Shown: piece by piece, positions 14,638-22,827 of the stretch
Layout of the letters: every line of letters begins with the position of its first letter
How positions within the stretch are numbered: position 1 is the stretch's first letter
Assembly (NCBI RefSeq): GCF_008801575.1
Contig: NZ_VZPL01000046.1
Coordinates: 1-36,700, forward strand
DNA: 36,700 nucleotides
From: Xanthomonas cissicola
GTDB taxonomy: Bacteria; Pseudomonadota; Gammaproteobacteria; Xanthomonadales; Xanthomonadaceae
Direction of reading: 5' to 3'
Program-made: the position numbers and the translations under genes
The notes under the pieces: generated by a model
Seen by the model: only the letters and a program-made list of their open reading frames with translations
Told to the model about the DNA's origin: nothing
Databases searched by the model: none

Positions 14638-17478
14638 TCAGAAATCGGCGCTGTATCGCAGGCTCAGCGCACGGTCGTCGCCGCGCTCGCCCACCCGCTG
14701 GTCGTAACCGAAACGCAGCTGGCTCTGCTGGCCAAGCGGTGCTGCAGCAGTGATGCCGAACAGACCACCCGAGCGTGCCGGTTGCATGCCACGCAGCGGT
14801 GCCCACGCATCCACCCCGACGAAGCTGGCATCTAGCGTCAAGCCATCGCTGCTCAGCGCTTGCTGCCATTCGGCGTAACCGCCCAACTGGATACCGCGCC
14901 AGTGATACGCCGAGCGCACGCCGGCAAGCGCCTGCGCGCGCGAGGACGTACTCGCGTTGGCACGCAGGCCGAAACCATCGCCGCCGCTTTCGCGGAAGCC
15001 ATCGCTGCGCAAACGCACATAATCCAGGCCCATATACGGCGTCAGGCTCGCATGCGCACCGCCCAGGCGGTACCCGGTTTCCAGATTGCTGCTGAGGTAA
15101 CTGCCGCTGTAGTCGCTGAAGGCGCTGCTGCGGTCTTCGCCCAGCTGCAGGGTGCGCTCGATCTGACGATTGACGTTGCCAAAGCCCATCTGGCCCAACG
15201 TGTACGCGGCGCCCAATGTCGTGCCCCAATACAGCTGCGCCTGCACCTGACGATTGCGCCCGCGTGCCCCATCCAGGTCGCCCAGGCTGCTGGAGCGCGT
15301 TTCGCCGAACGCAAACCCGGTGACCGCACCGGAGGCCAAACGCAGATCGTTGCCCATCATCCAGCCGGAGGTGGCAAAGCCCGAAGTGGTTGCACCGCCC
15401 TCGCCCGGCCCGCCAAGTGCCCGCTGCCAGTTGCCCAACAGACGCGGCTGTTGCGAGAGACCATCGAAATGCGCTGCCAGTGCGCGGCGACCCAGATCGA
15501 TGGTGTCGAAGGTCATCGCCGCAGAGTCGGCATGCGCACGGCCGGATAGGCTGCGCAGCGAATCCGCGGCGGCCTTGGCCGTGGGCGATTGTTGCAAGGC
15601 GGCTGCAGCGCGAATGAAGCCGCCGCTGAGTGCGCCATTGCCCTGGAACTGCTGCGCATCGACCTGCTGGAACGCCTGCTCGACGCGGATGGCCGCATCC
15701 ATCGATGCGGTGCCGATCGCGCCCAGCGACGCGGCGACCGCGGTGACATCCATGCGCTGCAGCGACACATACGCGGTGTTGGCGTCGTAGCTGCGCGTGG
15801 CGCTAAGAAAGGTCACCGCCGGCCCGCTGCTCAGCGTGTCGAATGTGCCCTGCAGACCATTGGTCGCCTGCAGTACTGCGTAGGTCGTGTTGTTGACGAC
15901 GTAGTCGCGCCGACCGAGCAATTGCAGGTCGCCTGCGATGGTCGCCGTGCCCGCGACATTCAAACGGTCACCCACATTCACTGCCAGGCGACCGTTGCTG
16001 GCCTGGGTGTAGTTGCCGGCAATGGACGCGGTCGCGCCGTTGACCTGCAAGGTCCCGGCGTTGTCGACCCGACCACCGATGCTGCCCGCGCCGACCAGGC
16101 GCGCGCCGTTGGCGATGCTCACGCGCGCACTCTGCAAGCTGGCGGTCTGCAAGGTGCCGCCGAGTACCTGGGTATCGCCGGTGAAGGTATTGGCCGTGCT
16201 GCTCAATACCAACGTGCCGGTGCCGCGCTTGGTCAGCCCGCCGGTGCCACTGATGTCGTTGGCCCAGGTCGAACGCAAGGTGGTGACATCGACATCCACC
16301 GTGCCCCAATCGAAGCGTGCCGGTCCCAGCACCGCCTTGCCGACGTCGAGCAGGCCGTAGCCGAATACCGGGTCGACACCCGCGGCCCCCAAGTCGGTGG
16401 CAGTTCCCAGCAAGGTCTGGCGCACCAGATCATTGTTGAAATAAGGAAATGCCTGCCACACCAGCGCGGCCGCACCGGAGACCAGCGGCGCTGCGAACGA
16501 GGTGCCGCTGCCGTAGAAATAACGGATGTTGCCGGCGGTGGCGTCCGGGTCGATGAACAGCGAGGTGCCCGGCGCGACCAGGCAGTAGCGCATCGCCACA
16601 CCACAGGCGTTGGAGTACGACGCCAGTTGCGTCGGGTTGGCGGTATCCAGCGCGCCGACCACCAACCAACCGCGTTCCAGATCGGCCGCCGGCAGCGTTC
16701 CGTTCGGGCCAGGCTGACTGGGCAGCGCCGCCGTATCGGAAGGCTGCGAGCGCGATTCATTGCCCGACGCGAACACCACCAGCCCATCGTGACTGAGGAT
16801 GAAAGGGCGGTATTCCTGCGCAATCTGATTGGTCACCGTCGGGTCGTTCCAATACAGGCCGCCCCACGAATTGTTCATGATGCGAACCCCGGCGCTGATC
16901 AGATCGGCATGCACCGGCCCCAGACCAAGCGGCCCATCGACCTCGTTGCCGTCGCCGCTGCCGTCATCCTCCGGCGCACGGTCGCTGATGATGCGCGCAG
17001 ACACCAGGCCCGCACCCGGCGCGATGCCGCCGGGCCATTGCCCGACCGCACGCCCGGCGGCCAGCTCGGCCACCACGGTCCCGTGCCCGACCACATCGCC
17101 CACCGCGGTGTTGTTGGTGCGTGGATCCACATAGATGAAGCTGTCGCTGACGCGCCCCTGCAACGCCGGATGATTGGCATTGATGCCGGTATCGATGACA
17201 CCGATGCGATACCCCGCACCCGTAAAGCCAAGCGCCTGCGCCGCACGCGCGTTGGTCAGTGCCAGATGCGCATCGATCGCCGGCTCCGGCGTCGTTGGCG
17301 TCGTCACTGGCGGCGGCGGCGGTGAGGTCGGTGGCGGCGGCAGTGGTGGCGAGGTCACCGGCGGTGCGGCCGGGGTGCTTGGACGGATACCGCCCCCGCC
17401 ACCGCCGCCGCCACAGGCGGACAACGCAACGGCTAGCGCCGAGGCCAGCACAGTTCTGGCGACGTCTTGCTTCTTCAT
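14638..17478 (-). CDS. Subtilisin-like autotransporter lipoprotein protease
   Basis: A 946-residue secreted serine protease. The signal peptide MKKQDVARTVLASALAVALSAC ends in a lipobox with C22, so lipid attachment is predicted. A glycine run and a Pro/Thr/Ser-rich linker (residues 30-66) follow. The S8 catalytic triad is D96 (VIDTGIN), H132 (GHGTVVAELAAG) and S327 (GTSFAAPLVSG), with oxyanion N240 (ASGNES). A passenger beta-helix repeat lies near 390-420 (GGLTKRGTGTLVLSSTANTFTGD). The C-terminal ~280 residues form a 12-strand autotransporter barrel ending in SLRYSADF. The ATG at 17478 with GGGGAG fixes the start. The layout is like NalP/SphB1, surface lipoprotein proteases that process other surface proteins; that role is inferred. 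Confidence 0.92.
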   Translation of the reverse strand: MKKQDVARTVLASALAVALSACGGGGGGGGIRPSTPAAPPVTSPPLPPPPTSPPPPPVTTPTTPEPAIDAHLALTNARAAQALGFTGAGYRIGVIDTGINANHPALQGRVSDSFIYVDPRTNNTAVGDVVGHGTVVAELAAGRAVGQWPGGIAPGAGLVSARIISDRAPEDDGSGDGNEVDGPLGLGPVHADLISAGVRIMNNSWGGLYWNDPTVTNQIAQEYRPFILSHDGLVVFASGNESRSQPSDTAALPSQPGPNGTLPAADLERGWLVVGALDTANPTQLASYSNACGVAMRYCLVAPGTSLFIDPDATAGNIRYFYGSGTSFAAPLVSGAAALVWQAFPYFNNDLVRQTLLGTATDLGAAGVDPVFGYGLLDVGKAVLGPARFDWGTVDVDVTTLRSTWANDISGTGGLTKRGTGTLVLSSTANTFTGDTQVLGGTLQTASLQSARVSIANGARLVGAGSIGGRVDNAGTLQVNGATASIAGNYTQASNGRLAVNVGDRLNVAGTATIAGDLQLLGRRDYVVNNTTYAVLQATNGLQGTFDTLSSGPAVTFLSATRSYDANTAYVSLQRMDVTAVAASLGAIGTASMDAAIRVEQAFQQVDAQQFQGNGALSGGFIRAAAALQQSPTAKAAADSLRSLSGRAHADSAAMTFDTIDLGRRALAAHFDGLSQQPRLLGNWQRALGGPGEGGATTSGFATSGWMMGNDLRLASGAVTGFAFGETRSSSLGDLDGARGRNRQVQAQLYWGTTLGAAYTLGQMGFGNVNRQIERTLQLGEDRSSAFSDYSGSYLSSNLETGYRLGGAHASLTPYMGLDYVRLRSDGFRESGGDGFGLRANASTSSRAQALAGVRSAYHWRGIQLGGYAEWQQALSSDGLTLDASFVGVDAWAPLRGMQPARSGGLFGITAAAPLGQQSQLRFGYDQRVGERGDDRALSLRYSADF

Positions 17479-17633
17479 TGGTGTTCTCCCCGAACCCATT
17501 CCATGGATGGGGCCCAAGCCGGGCCCGAATAACGCTTTGCTTACTTTAAATCGGAAAGCGTGCGCGTGGGGCGCGCGCTGGCGCGGCGCCGCCATGAGGC
17601 AGATAATCGTTTCACTTTAAACGGTATCTGCTC

Positions 17634-18809
17634 ATGTCCGACATCGTCATCGTTGCTGCCAAACGTACTGCCATCGGCTCGTTCCTCGGCCAATTCAATG
17701 CGGTGCCGGCACCCACGCTCGCCGCGGCTGCTATCCAGGGCGCACTCGCGCAATCGGGCATCGCGCCTGCCGATATTTCCGAAGTCATCGTCGGCTGCGT
17801 GCTGCCGGCCAATCTGGGCCAGGCACCTGCGCGTCAGGCCGCGATCGCCGCAGGCATTCCTACCTCGACCGGCGCCACCACCATCAACAAGGTGTGCGGC
17901 TCGGGAATGAAGGCGATCATGTTGGGGCACGACCTGATCAAGGCCGGCTCGGCCAGCATCGTGGTGGCCGGCGGCATGGAGTCGATGAGCAATGCCCCGC
18001 ATCTGCTGCCCAACTCGCGCACCGGCAACCGCTACGGCAATTTTCAGGCGGTCGATCACATGGCCTGGGACGGTCTGACGAATCCGTATGACGGCCAGGC
18101 CATGGGCGTGTTCGGCGAAGCCACTGCGGAGAAGTTCGGCTTCAGCCGCGCCGACCAGGATGCGTTCGCCATCGCCTCGGTGGAACGCGCGCAGGCGGCG
18201 CAGCGCAGCGGCGCGTTTGCCGACGAAATCGTGCCGGTGACGGTGACCACGCGCAAGGGCGACGTCGTCGTCGACAGCGATGAGCAGCCGGGCAAGTCCG
18301 ACGTGGCCAAGATTCCGACGCTGAAGCCAGCCTTCAAGAAAGACGGCAGCGTGACCGCGGCCAGTTCCTCGAGTATTTCCGATGGAGCGGCAATCACCGT
18401 GCTAATGAGCGCGGACGACGCGCAACGCCGTGGCGTGACGCCGCTGGCACGCATCGTTGGCCATGTCACCCACGCTCAGGAACCGGAGTGGTTCACCACC
18501 GCACCGGTCGCTGCGATCCAGTCGCTGGTCAGCAAGCTCGGCTGGCGATTGGACGATGTGGATCTGTTCGAAATCAACGAAGCCTTCGCCGTCGTGGCGA
18601 TGGCACCGATCAGGCAACTCGGCATCGCGCACGATAAGGTCAATGTGCATGGCGGCGCCTGCGCATTGGGTCATCCGATCGGTGCATCCGGCGCGCGTTT
18701 GGTGGTGACATTGGTGAACGCGTTGCGCAGCCGCGGAGGCAAGCGCGGAATCGCCACGCTGTGCATCGGCGGCGGCGAAGCCACTGCCATTGCTATCGAA
18801 TTGATTTAA
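17634..18809 (+). CDS. Acetyl-CoA C-acetyltransferase (thiolase)
   Basis: A 391-residue thiolase of the biosynthetic/AtoB type that condenses two acetyl-CoA or splits acetoacetyl-CoA. The catalytic residues are visible: C88 (NKVCGSGMKA), H347 (GGACALGHPIGASGAR) and C377 (CIGGGEA). NEAFAVV is the conserved middle motif. Length and these motifs fit a tetrameric type II thiolase; the loop residue before GG is His where many have Asn. The gene is divergent from the autotransporter. GATAAT at 17602-17607 is a plausible -10, but the -35 is poor. No partner genes for beta-oxidation or polyhydroxybutyrate are next to it. Confidence 0.92.
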   Translation: MSDIVIVAAKRTAIGSFLGQFNAVPAPTLAAAAIQGALAQSGIAPADISEVIVGCVLPANLGQAPARQAAIAAGIPTSTGATTINKVCGSGMKAIMLGHDLIKAGSASIVVAGGMESMSNAPHLLPNSRTGNRYGNFQAVDHMAWDGLTNPYDGQAMGVFGEATAEKFGFSRADQDAFAIASVERAQAAQRSGAFADEIVPVTVTTRKGDVVVDSDEQPGKSDVAKIPTLKPAFKKDGSVTAASSSSISDGAAITVLMSADDAQRRGVTPLARIVGHVTHAQEPEWFTTAPVAAIQSLVSKLGWRLDDVDLFEINEAFAVVAMAPIRQLGIAHDKVNVHGGACALGHPIGASGARLVVTLVNALRSRGGKRGIATLCIGGGEATAIAIELI

Positions 18810-18851
18810 TTATCTTTAACGGCGATTTTGCAAAACTGAATGCGCGTGCGC

Positions 18852-18879
18852 TTGACACTCGTCTTGTGGCCGTCATCAT
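18852..18879 (+). promoter_or_regulatory. Sigma-70 promoter of the first Ala-rich lipoprotein
   Basis: A consensus TTGACA (18852-18857) is followed after 16 bases by CATCAT (18874-18879, 4 of 6). Transcription would start near 18886, about 46 bases before the ATG at 18932. Confidence 0.55.
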
Positions 18880-18931
18880 GTCGGGGGCGCGCAATAGCGC
18901 GTTGCCTAATCTAACGACGAGGATTGAAACA

Positions 18932-19273
18932 ATGACCATTAACAAGCTGCTGATCGCAATGGCTCTGGGCCTGGCCCTGACCGCTTGCTCGAAGCCGGAA
19001 CAGGCTCAGGACGCTGCTGCTTCGGCTAACGAAGCTGCTGCCGACGCTCAGACCGCTGCTGACCAGGCTGCTGCCTCGGGCTCGCAGTCGGCTGACGCCG
19101 CTCAGGCTGCTGCCAACACCGCCGCTGCTTCGGCCGACACCGCTGCTGACGCTGCTCAGGCTGCTTCCGGCGCCGCGACCGACGCTGCTGCTGACCAGGC
19201 TGCCGACGCTGCCAAGACGGCTGAAGACACCGCCAAGGCTGCTAAGGACACCGCAGAAGAAGCCAAGAAGTAA
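18932..19273 (+). CDS. Ala-rich small outer-membrane lipoprotein
   Basis: A 113-residue lipoprotein precursor. The signal MTINKLLIAMALGLALTAC ends in a lipobox with C19. The mature part is almost only Ala, Asp, Glu, Gln, Ser, Thr and Lys, in a continuous predicted helix, with an end (AAKTAEDTAKAAKDTAEEAKK) that resembles 11-residue LEA-type or Lpp-like helical repeats. Residue 2 after Cys is Ser, not Asp, so sorting to the outer membrane is expected. The first half uses mostly GCT for Ala, unlike neighbouring genes rich in GCC/GCG. With a consensus -35 and a perfect terminator this suggests very high expression. GAGG lies ahead of the ATG. A Braun-lipoprotein-like envelope role is a guess. 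Confidence 0.85.
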   Translation: MTINKLLIAMALGLALTACSKPEQAQDAAASANEAAADAQTAADQAAASGSQSADAAQAAANTAAASADTAADAAQAASGAATDAAADQAADAAKTAEDTAKAAKDTAEEAKK

Positions 19274-19300
19274 TCACTTCTTGACTCCAAGCGAGTTCGG

Positions 19301-19330
19301 AAAAAGCCGCTGGTTTCCAGCGGCTTTTTC
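19301..19330 (+). terminator. Perfect intrinsic terminator
   Basis: A perfect 13-bp stem (19301-19313 and 19317-19329) with TTT loop begins with AAAAA and ends with TTTTT, 27 bases after the lipoprotein stop. It would work on both strands. Confidence 0.92.
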
Positions 19331-19433
19331 TTTGCCTGCGATTCAAACCTCGCACGCCGTGCCCGCCGACAGGAACACGAACAACCTGCAAGATTGCGCC
19401 TGTCTCCCCGGCGGCTGAATGGCCGGCTGCGCA

Positions 19434-19464
19434 TTGACGCAGACTGCATCGCCTCCTGCATAAG
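19434..19464 (+). promoter_or_regulatory. Weak candidate promoter of the second lipoprotein
   Basis: TTGACG (19434-19439) and CATAAG (19459-19464) are 19 bases apart, ahead of the gene at 19502. The spacing is long and the -10 matches only 4 of 6 bases. Confidence 0.3.
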
Positions 19465-19501
19465 CTCCGGCTTCCAACACCGGAACAGGAACAGGACCAC
19501 C

Positions 19502-19828
19502 ATGAAGACGATCCACATGCTGTCGTTGAGCGCCATCGCCGCCCTCACCCTTGCTGCCTGTCAGGGCCCGGACGCCGAGCAGGCCCGCCGCGATGCCGCT
19601 TCTGCCGCCAAGCACGCCGCCGCCGCGACCGAACAGGCCGCCGACCGCGCGGCAGTGGAAGCGAAGGCCGCCACCGCCGACGCACGCGTGGCTGCGCGCG
19701 AATTGGCCGCAGACGCCAGCCGCGCCACCGCCAATGCAGCCGATGCCACCGCCGACAAGACGCGCGAAATGGCCAACAAGGCCGAACAGAATGCCGACAA
19801 GCACGACGCCGACCACGCGCAGCACTGA
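19502..19828 (+). CDS. Second Ala-rich small lipoprotein
   Basis: A 108-residue lipoprotein precursor: signal MKTIHMLSLSAIAALTLAAC with lipobox Cys C20, then an Ala/Arg/Glu/Asp-rich helical body (AARELAADASRATANAADATADKTREMANKAEQ) and a His/Asp-rich tail. It has the same layout as the lipoprotein 230 bases upstream and is probably a distant copy or functional relative. The body is richer in Arg and its Ala codons are mainly GCC/GCG, the local norm. A separate terminator precedes it, so it is likely transcribed on its own. AGGAACAGGA lies ahead of the ATG. Function unknown. Confidence 0.82.
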   Translation: MKTIHMLSLSAIAALTLAACQGPDAEQARRDAASAAKHAAAATEQAADRAAVEAKAATADARVAARELAADASRATANAADATADKTREMANKAEQNADKHDADHAQH

Positions 19829-19859
19829 GTCCGTCCCCCCCCTTTCGCAGCACCCGCAA

Positions 19860-19882
19860 CGCGCCGGCCATGTGCCGGCGCG
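19860..19882 (+). terminator. GC-rich stem-loop after the second lipoprotein
   Basis: Arms 19860-19868 and 19874-19882 pair over 9 bp, followed by CTTGTCT. It lies 31 bases past the stop codon. The weak U stretch makes it a probable rather than certain terminator. Confidence 0.5.
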
Positions 19883-19939
19883 CTTGTCTCGGCCGACGGA
19901 TAGCTCGTGTTGTCGAGGCCGGCAGGCTAGCATTCGCAT

Positions 19940-21649
19940 ATGTCCTCTTCTTTTACGTCGCGCCGCCGCAACCAGCTGGCGCTGATTTTTTCTGCGCTGA
20001 TCTTCGTCGTCATCGGAATCGGCATCTTCGTCGGTGCCCGCCGTTCGCTGGCCGATGCCGCGCTGGTGTCGCACACCCACGAGGTGATCGGGCGGGTCGA
20101 CGAGATCCAGGCGCGCCTGCTCGATGCCGAGTCGGCGCAGCGCGGCTTCCTGCTCACCGGCAACGACGCCTACCTGCTTGACTACCAGACCAGTGTCGAA
20201 CGTCTGCCGATCCTGCTGGACAACCTGCGCCGCCTGATCGTCGACAACCCCGCACAGGAGCAGCACCTGGCGCAGTTGCAACGGCTGGTGGAAACCCGCC
20301 TGCGGCAGATTCAGCACGTGCTCGACATTTATACGCAAAGTGGGCTGGAGCCGGCACGTGCCGACATCCGGCAGAGCGCCTTCCGCACCAGCAGCGCGAT
20401 CCGCGAGCTGGCATTGGTGATGGTGCAGCGCGAACAGGAGCTGCTGGCACAGCGCGCGCAAAGCAGCGAACAAAGCGCCAACCTGTTGCTTGCGCTGGCA
20501 CTGGCCGGCATTCCGTTCGGGCTGGTGGTGGTGGGCATGGTCTATGCGCTGTTGATGCGCGAATTGCGCCACCGCGCGCAGGCCGAACAGCTGGCGGCGC
20601 AGGCCAATCGCGAGTTGGGCCAGAGCATCGACGCGTTGCAGCGCAGTACCGCCGATCTCAACCTGCTCAGCCGTTACACCGGGCTGCTGCAGAGCTGCAT
20701 CAGTGCCGAAGAAGCGTTGATGGTCAGCAGCCGTACCCTGGCCAGCCTGCTGCCGGGCGTGGCGGGAAGCGTGTACCTGCTGCGCGCCTCGCAAGACCGC
20801 GCCGAGGCGATCAGCCACTGGGGCGAGCCGCTGGTGCGCAGCGCGCCGCATCTGTCGCCGGAGCAGTGCTGGGCGCTGCGCCGCGGCCAGCCGCACATCG
20901 TCCAAGACCTGGGTCGGGATGCACTGTGTGCGCATATCGAAGAACCCGCACACGATGCGTCGGTCACCACCGCCTGCCTGCCGATGTCGGCGCAAGGCAC
21001 CCAGCTGGGGTTTCTGTTCCTGTCCGCAGCCGGCCCGGGGCCGATGCCGCGGCTGGAAATCGCCGAGGCGGCCGCCGAGCAGTTGTCGTTGGCGCTGAGC
21101 AACCTGCGCCTGCGCGAATCGCTGCGCCGGCAGTCGATCCGCGATGCGCTGACGGGGCTGTATAACCGCCGCTATCTGGAAGAATCGCTGAGCCACGAGT
21201 TGGCGCGCTGCGCACGGCGTGGGTTGCCGTTGTCGGTCTTGATGCTGGACGTGGACCATTTCAAGCAGTTCAACGACAGCCAGGGCCATGCCGGCGGCGA
21301 CCTGTTGCTGGCAGCGGTGGGCGAATTGTTGCTGACCCGCCTGCGCGCCGAGGACGTGGCCTGTCGCTACGGCGGCGAGGAATTCACCGTCCTTCTGCCC
21401 GAAGCCGATGGCGAAGAAGCCATGCGCGTGGCCGAGCAGATCCGCGGTTACATCGCGGCACTGGCGGTCAGCGACGGTGCGCGCGCCTTGCCGAAGGTGA
21501 CCGCCTCGATCGGCGTGGCCAGCTTCCCGGTCGATGGCGAACAGGGTGCGAGCCTGATCCAGAAAGCCGACGCTGCGCTGTATCGCGCCAAGCACGCGGG
21601 GCGCAACCGGGTGGAGCGACACGGTGCTGCGACGGACAATGCGGACTGA
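19940..21649 (+). CDS. Membrane diguanylate cyclase, CHASE3-GAF-GGDEF
   Basis: A 569-residue sensor that makes cyclic di-GMP from GTP. Membrane helix 1 is at residues 13-32. A periplasmic CHASE3-type helical sensor (about 38-175, with LLDAESAQRGFLLTGND) and helix 2 (about 182-206) follow. A coiled segment (210-245) leads into a GAF-like domain (about 245-388). The GGDEF domain spans about 400-560, with the active site GGEEF at 478-482 and the metal residue in DVDHFKQFND. An intact inhibitory RxxD (R469-D472) sits five residues before GGEEF, so product feedback is expected. The periplasmic signal is unknown. The ATG at 19940 has no good ribosome site. Confidence 0.92.
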   Translation: MSSSFTSRRRNQLALIFSALIFVVIGIGIFVGARRSLADAALVSHTHEVIGRVDEIQARLLDAESAQRGFLLTGNDAYLLDYQTSVERLPILLDNLRRLIVDNPAQEQHLAQLQRLVETRLRQIQHVLDIYTQSGLEPARADIRQSAFRTSSAIRELALVMVQREQELLAQRAQSSEQSANLLLALALAGIPFGLVVVGMVYALLMRELRHRAQAEQLAAQANRELGQSIDALQRSTADLNLLSRYTGLLQSCISAEEALMVSSRTLASLLPGVAGSVYLLRASQDRAEAISHWGEPLVRSAPHLSPEQCWALRRGQPHIVQDLGRDALCAHIEEPAHDASVTTACLPMSAQGTQLGFLFLSAAGPGPMPRLEIAEAAAEQLSLALSNLRLRESLRRQSIRDALTGLYNRRYLEESLSHELARCARRGLPLSVLMLDVDHFKQFNDSQGHAGGDLLLAAVGELLLTRLRAEDVACRYGGEEFTVLLPEADGEEAMRVAEQIRGYIAALAVSDGARALPKVTASIGVASFPVDGEQGASLIQKADAALYRAKHAGRNRVERHGAATDNAD

Positions 21650-21897
21650 GAGCAGCGACCAAGACCACCGCGCGGCAGCCACCAGTCGCGGCCGCGGGCG
21701 CGCCCGCGCCCGAAACCGGGATGTAGCACTCAAGACTGCGGCCCTGGTACGCCGCGCGCCCCCGCCCGACGGCTGCTCGCAGCGTTCGCCGACAGCTTCG
21801 GCACGCACACCGTCCATCGTGGATTGCGGAGTTCGTCACAAAAAAGATCCAGTTGCACAGCGATAGTCGGCCTCGACCCCTAAAGCGAGGCAGTCCG
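21650..21897. other. Gap before bactofilin
   Basis: Some 250 bases without a supported gene. It contains the GC-only palindrome GCGGGCGCGCCCGC at 21694-21707, which may form a hairpin after the cyclase gene. No clear promoter for the bactofilin gene was found. Confidence 0.45.
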
Positions 21898-22452
21898 ATG
21901 TCGATGTGGCGCGATCAAGGTCCCAACAAGAAAGACGGCGTTCCGGTCACCCCCGAGGTTGCTGCTGCCGATGGCAGGCTGTTCACTGCCGAGGCCAGCC
22001 CTGCACCGCCGGTGCCCGCCGCAACGCCCAGCGTCGTACCGGCAGCTGCGCCCACGCAGCGTCACAGCGAGGCGAAAGAGTCGCTGATTGCTGCCGACAT
22101 CAGCATCGAAGGCAAGATCGAAGGCGCCGGCCATGTGCGTCTGGCCGGCCGCTTCAAGGGCGATGTCAACGTCAAGGGCGATCTGACCATCGAACGCGGC
22201 GCCAAGCTCAATGGCGGCGTGCGCGCCAACAAAGTGATCATCGCCGGCGAGCTGGAGGGCAACATCGAATCTGCCGCGCAGGTCGAACTGCAGACGTCCG
22301 GTGTGTTGGTCGGCGACGTCAAGGCCGGCAGTCTCACGGTGGCCTCCGGTGCGCGTATGCGCGGCCAGGCCGATTTCGGCTGGGGCGATGATGGCGGCAA
22401 GCCGGTCACGACCAGCAAGCCGGTGGTCAGCGGAGACAGCGACGCCACATGA
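21898..22452 (+). CDS. Bactofilin family cytoskeletal protein
   Basis: A 184-residue bactofilin. A flexible Pro/Ala-rich tail (residues 1-60) leads into the beta-helix domain (about 63-168): LIAADISIEGKIEGAGHVRLAGRFKGDV, then repeated strands VKGDLTIERGAKLNGGV and AGELEGNIESAAQVELQTSGVLVGDVKAGSL. A short polar tail ends it. Bactofilins polymerise without nucleotide and organise cell shape or polar proteins on the inner membrane. The ATG at 21898, with GCGAGG before it, gives the start MSMWRDQG; 15 residues of open frame upstream are dispensable. Its end overlaps the next gene by 4 bases (ATGA), indicating coupled translation. Confidence 0.93.
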   Translation: MSMWRDQGPNKKDGVPVTPEVAAADGRLFTAEASPAPPVPAATPSVVPAAAPTQRHSEAKESLIAADISIEGKIEGAGHVRLAGRFKGDVNVKGDLTIERGAKLNGGVRANKVIIAGELEGNIESAAQVELQTSGVLVGDVKAGSLTVASGARMRGQADFGWGDDGGKPVTTSKPVVSGDSDAT

Positions 22453-22814
22453 GTGCACCTCGCCCGGGCACGCCCGGCGCCACGCGCAGCTGCCCGCACT
22501 GCAAGGCGACGATCCTGGAAAGCGCCAGCGTCTGCCCTGCGTGCAAGCACCACCTGCGCTTCGATTCGGCGGCGGCGCAACACGCGCAGCCGGCGCCGAT
22601 CGTGCCGCTCAAGGTCGACGGCACCATCCGACACCCGGCCGACGGCGATCCGTGGGAATACACGGTGGTGGTGGTGGTGCGTAACGGTAAGGGCGAGGAG
22701 ATCCGTCGCCACGTGGTCGATGTCGGCGCCATGCACGGCGGCGAAGAACGCGGCTTCACCCTGGCGGTGGAAGCGAGCGCAGTCCGTTCGCCTGGGCGGC
22801 GTACGCGGCATTAA
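22449..22814 (+). CDS. Zinc-ribbon protein coupled to bactofilin
   Basis: A 121-residue protein with an N-terminal zinc ribbon, C15, C18, C29 and C32 (CPHC...CPAC). A Pro/Ala linker and a beta-rich domain follow (DGTIRHPADGDPWEYTVVVVVRNGKGEEIRRHVVDVGAM). The start overlaps the bactofilin stop as ATGA, so it is translated with it and probably acts with it. No signal peptide is seen. The last ~15 residues (VRSPGRRTRH) are basic and unlike the preceding beta domain; a late frameshift or a variable tail are both possible. I know this bactofilin-neighbour arrangement but no defined function. Confidence 0.8.
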   Translation: MSAPRPGTPGATRSCPHCKATILESASVCPACKHHLRFDSAAAQHAQPAPIVPLKVDGTIRHPADGDPWEYTVVVVVRNGKGEEIRRHVVDVGAMHGGEERGFTLAVEASAVRSPGRRTRH

Positions 22815-22827
22815 GAGCAGCTAACAA

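Noticed and set aside
15589..17325. A 578-codon plus-strand frame within the autotransporter
   Set aside because: It is the antisense shadow of repetitive Gly/Ala-rich passenger sequence, with no start signals.
17300..17410. GC-rich simple repeats resembling a repeat element
   Set aside because: They encode the Gly run and the Pro-rich linker of the autotransporter, so they are explained by coding.
19343..21817. An 824-codon open frame on the minus strand opposite the diguanylate cyclase
   Set aside because: It is Arg/Gln/His-rich with no domain and mirrors a clear gene on the plus strand; long antisense frames are common at this GC content.
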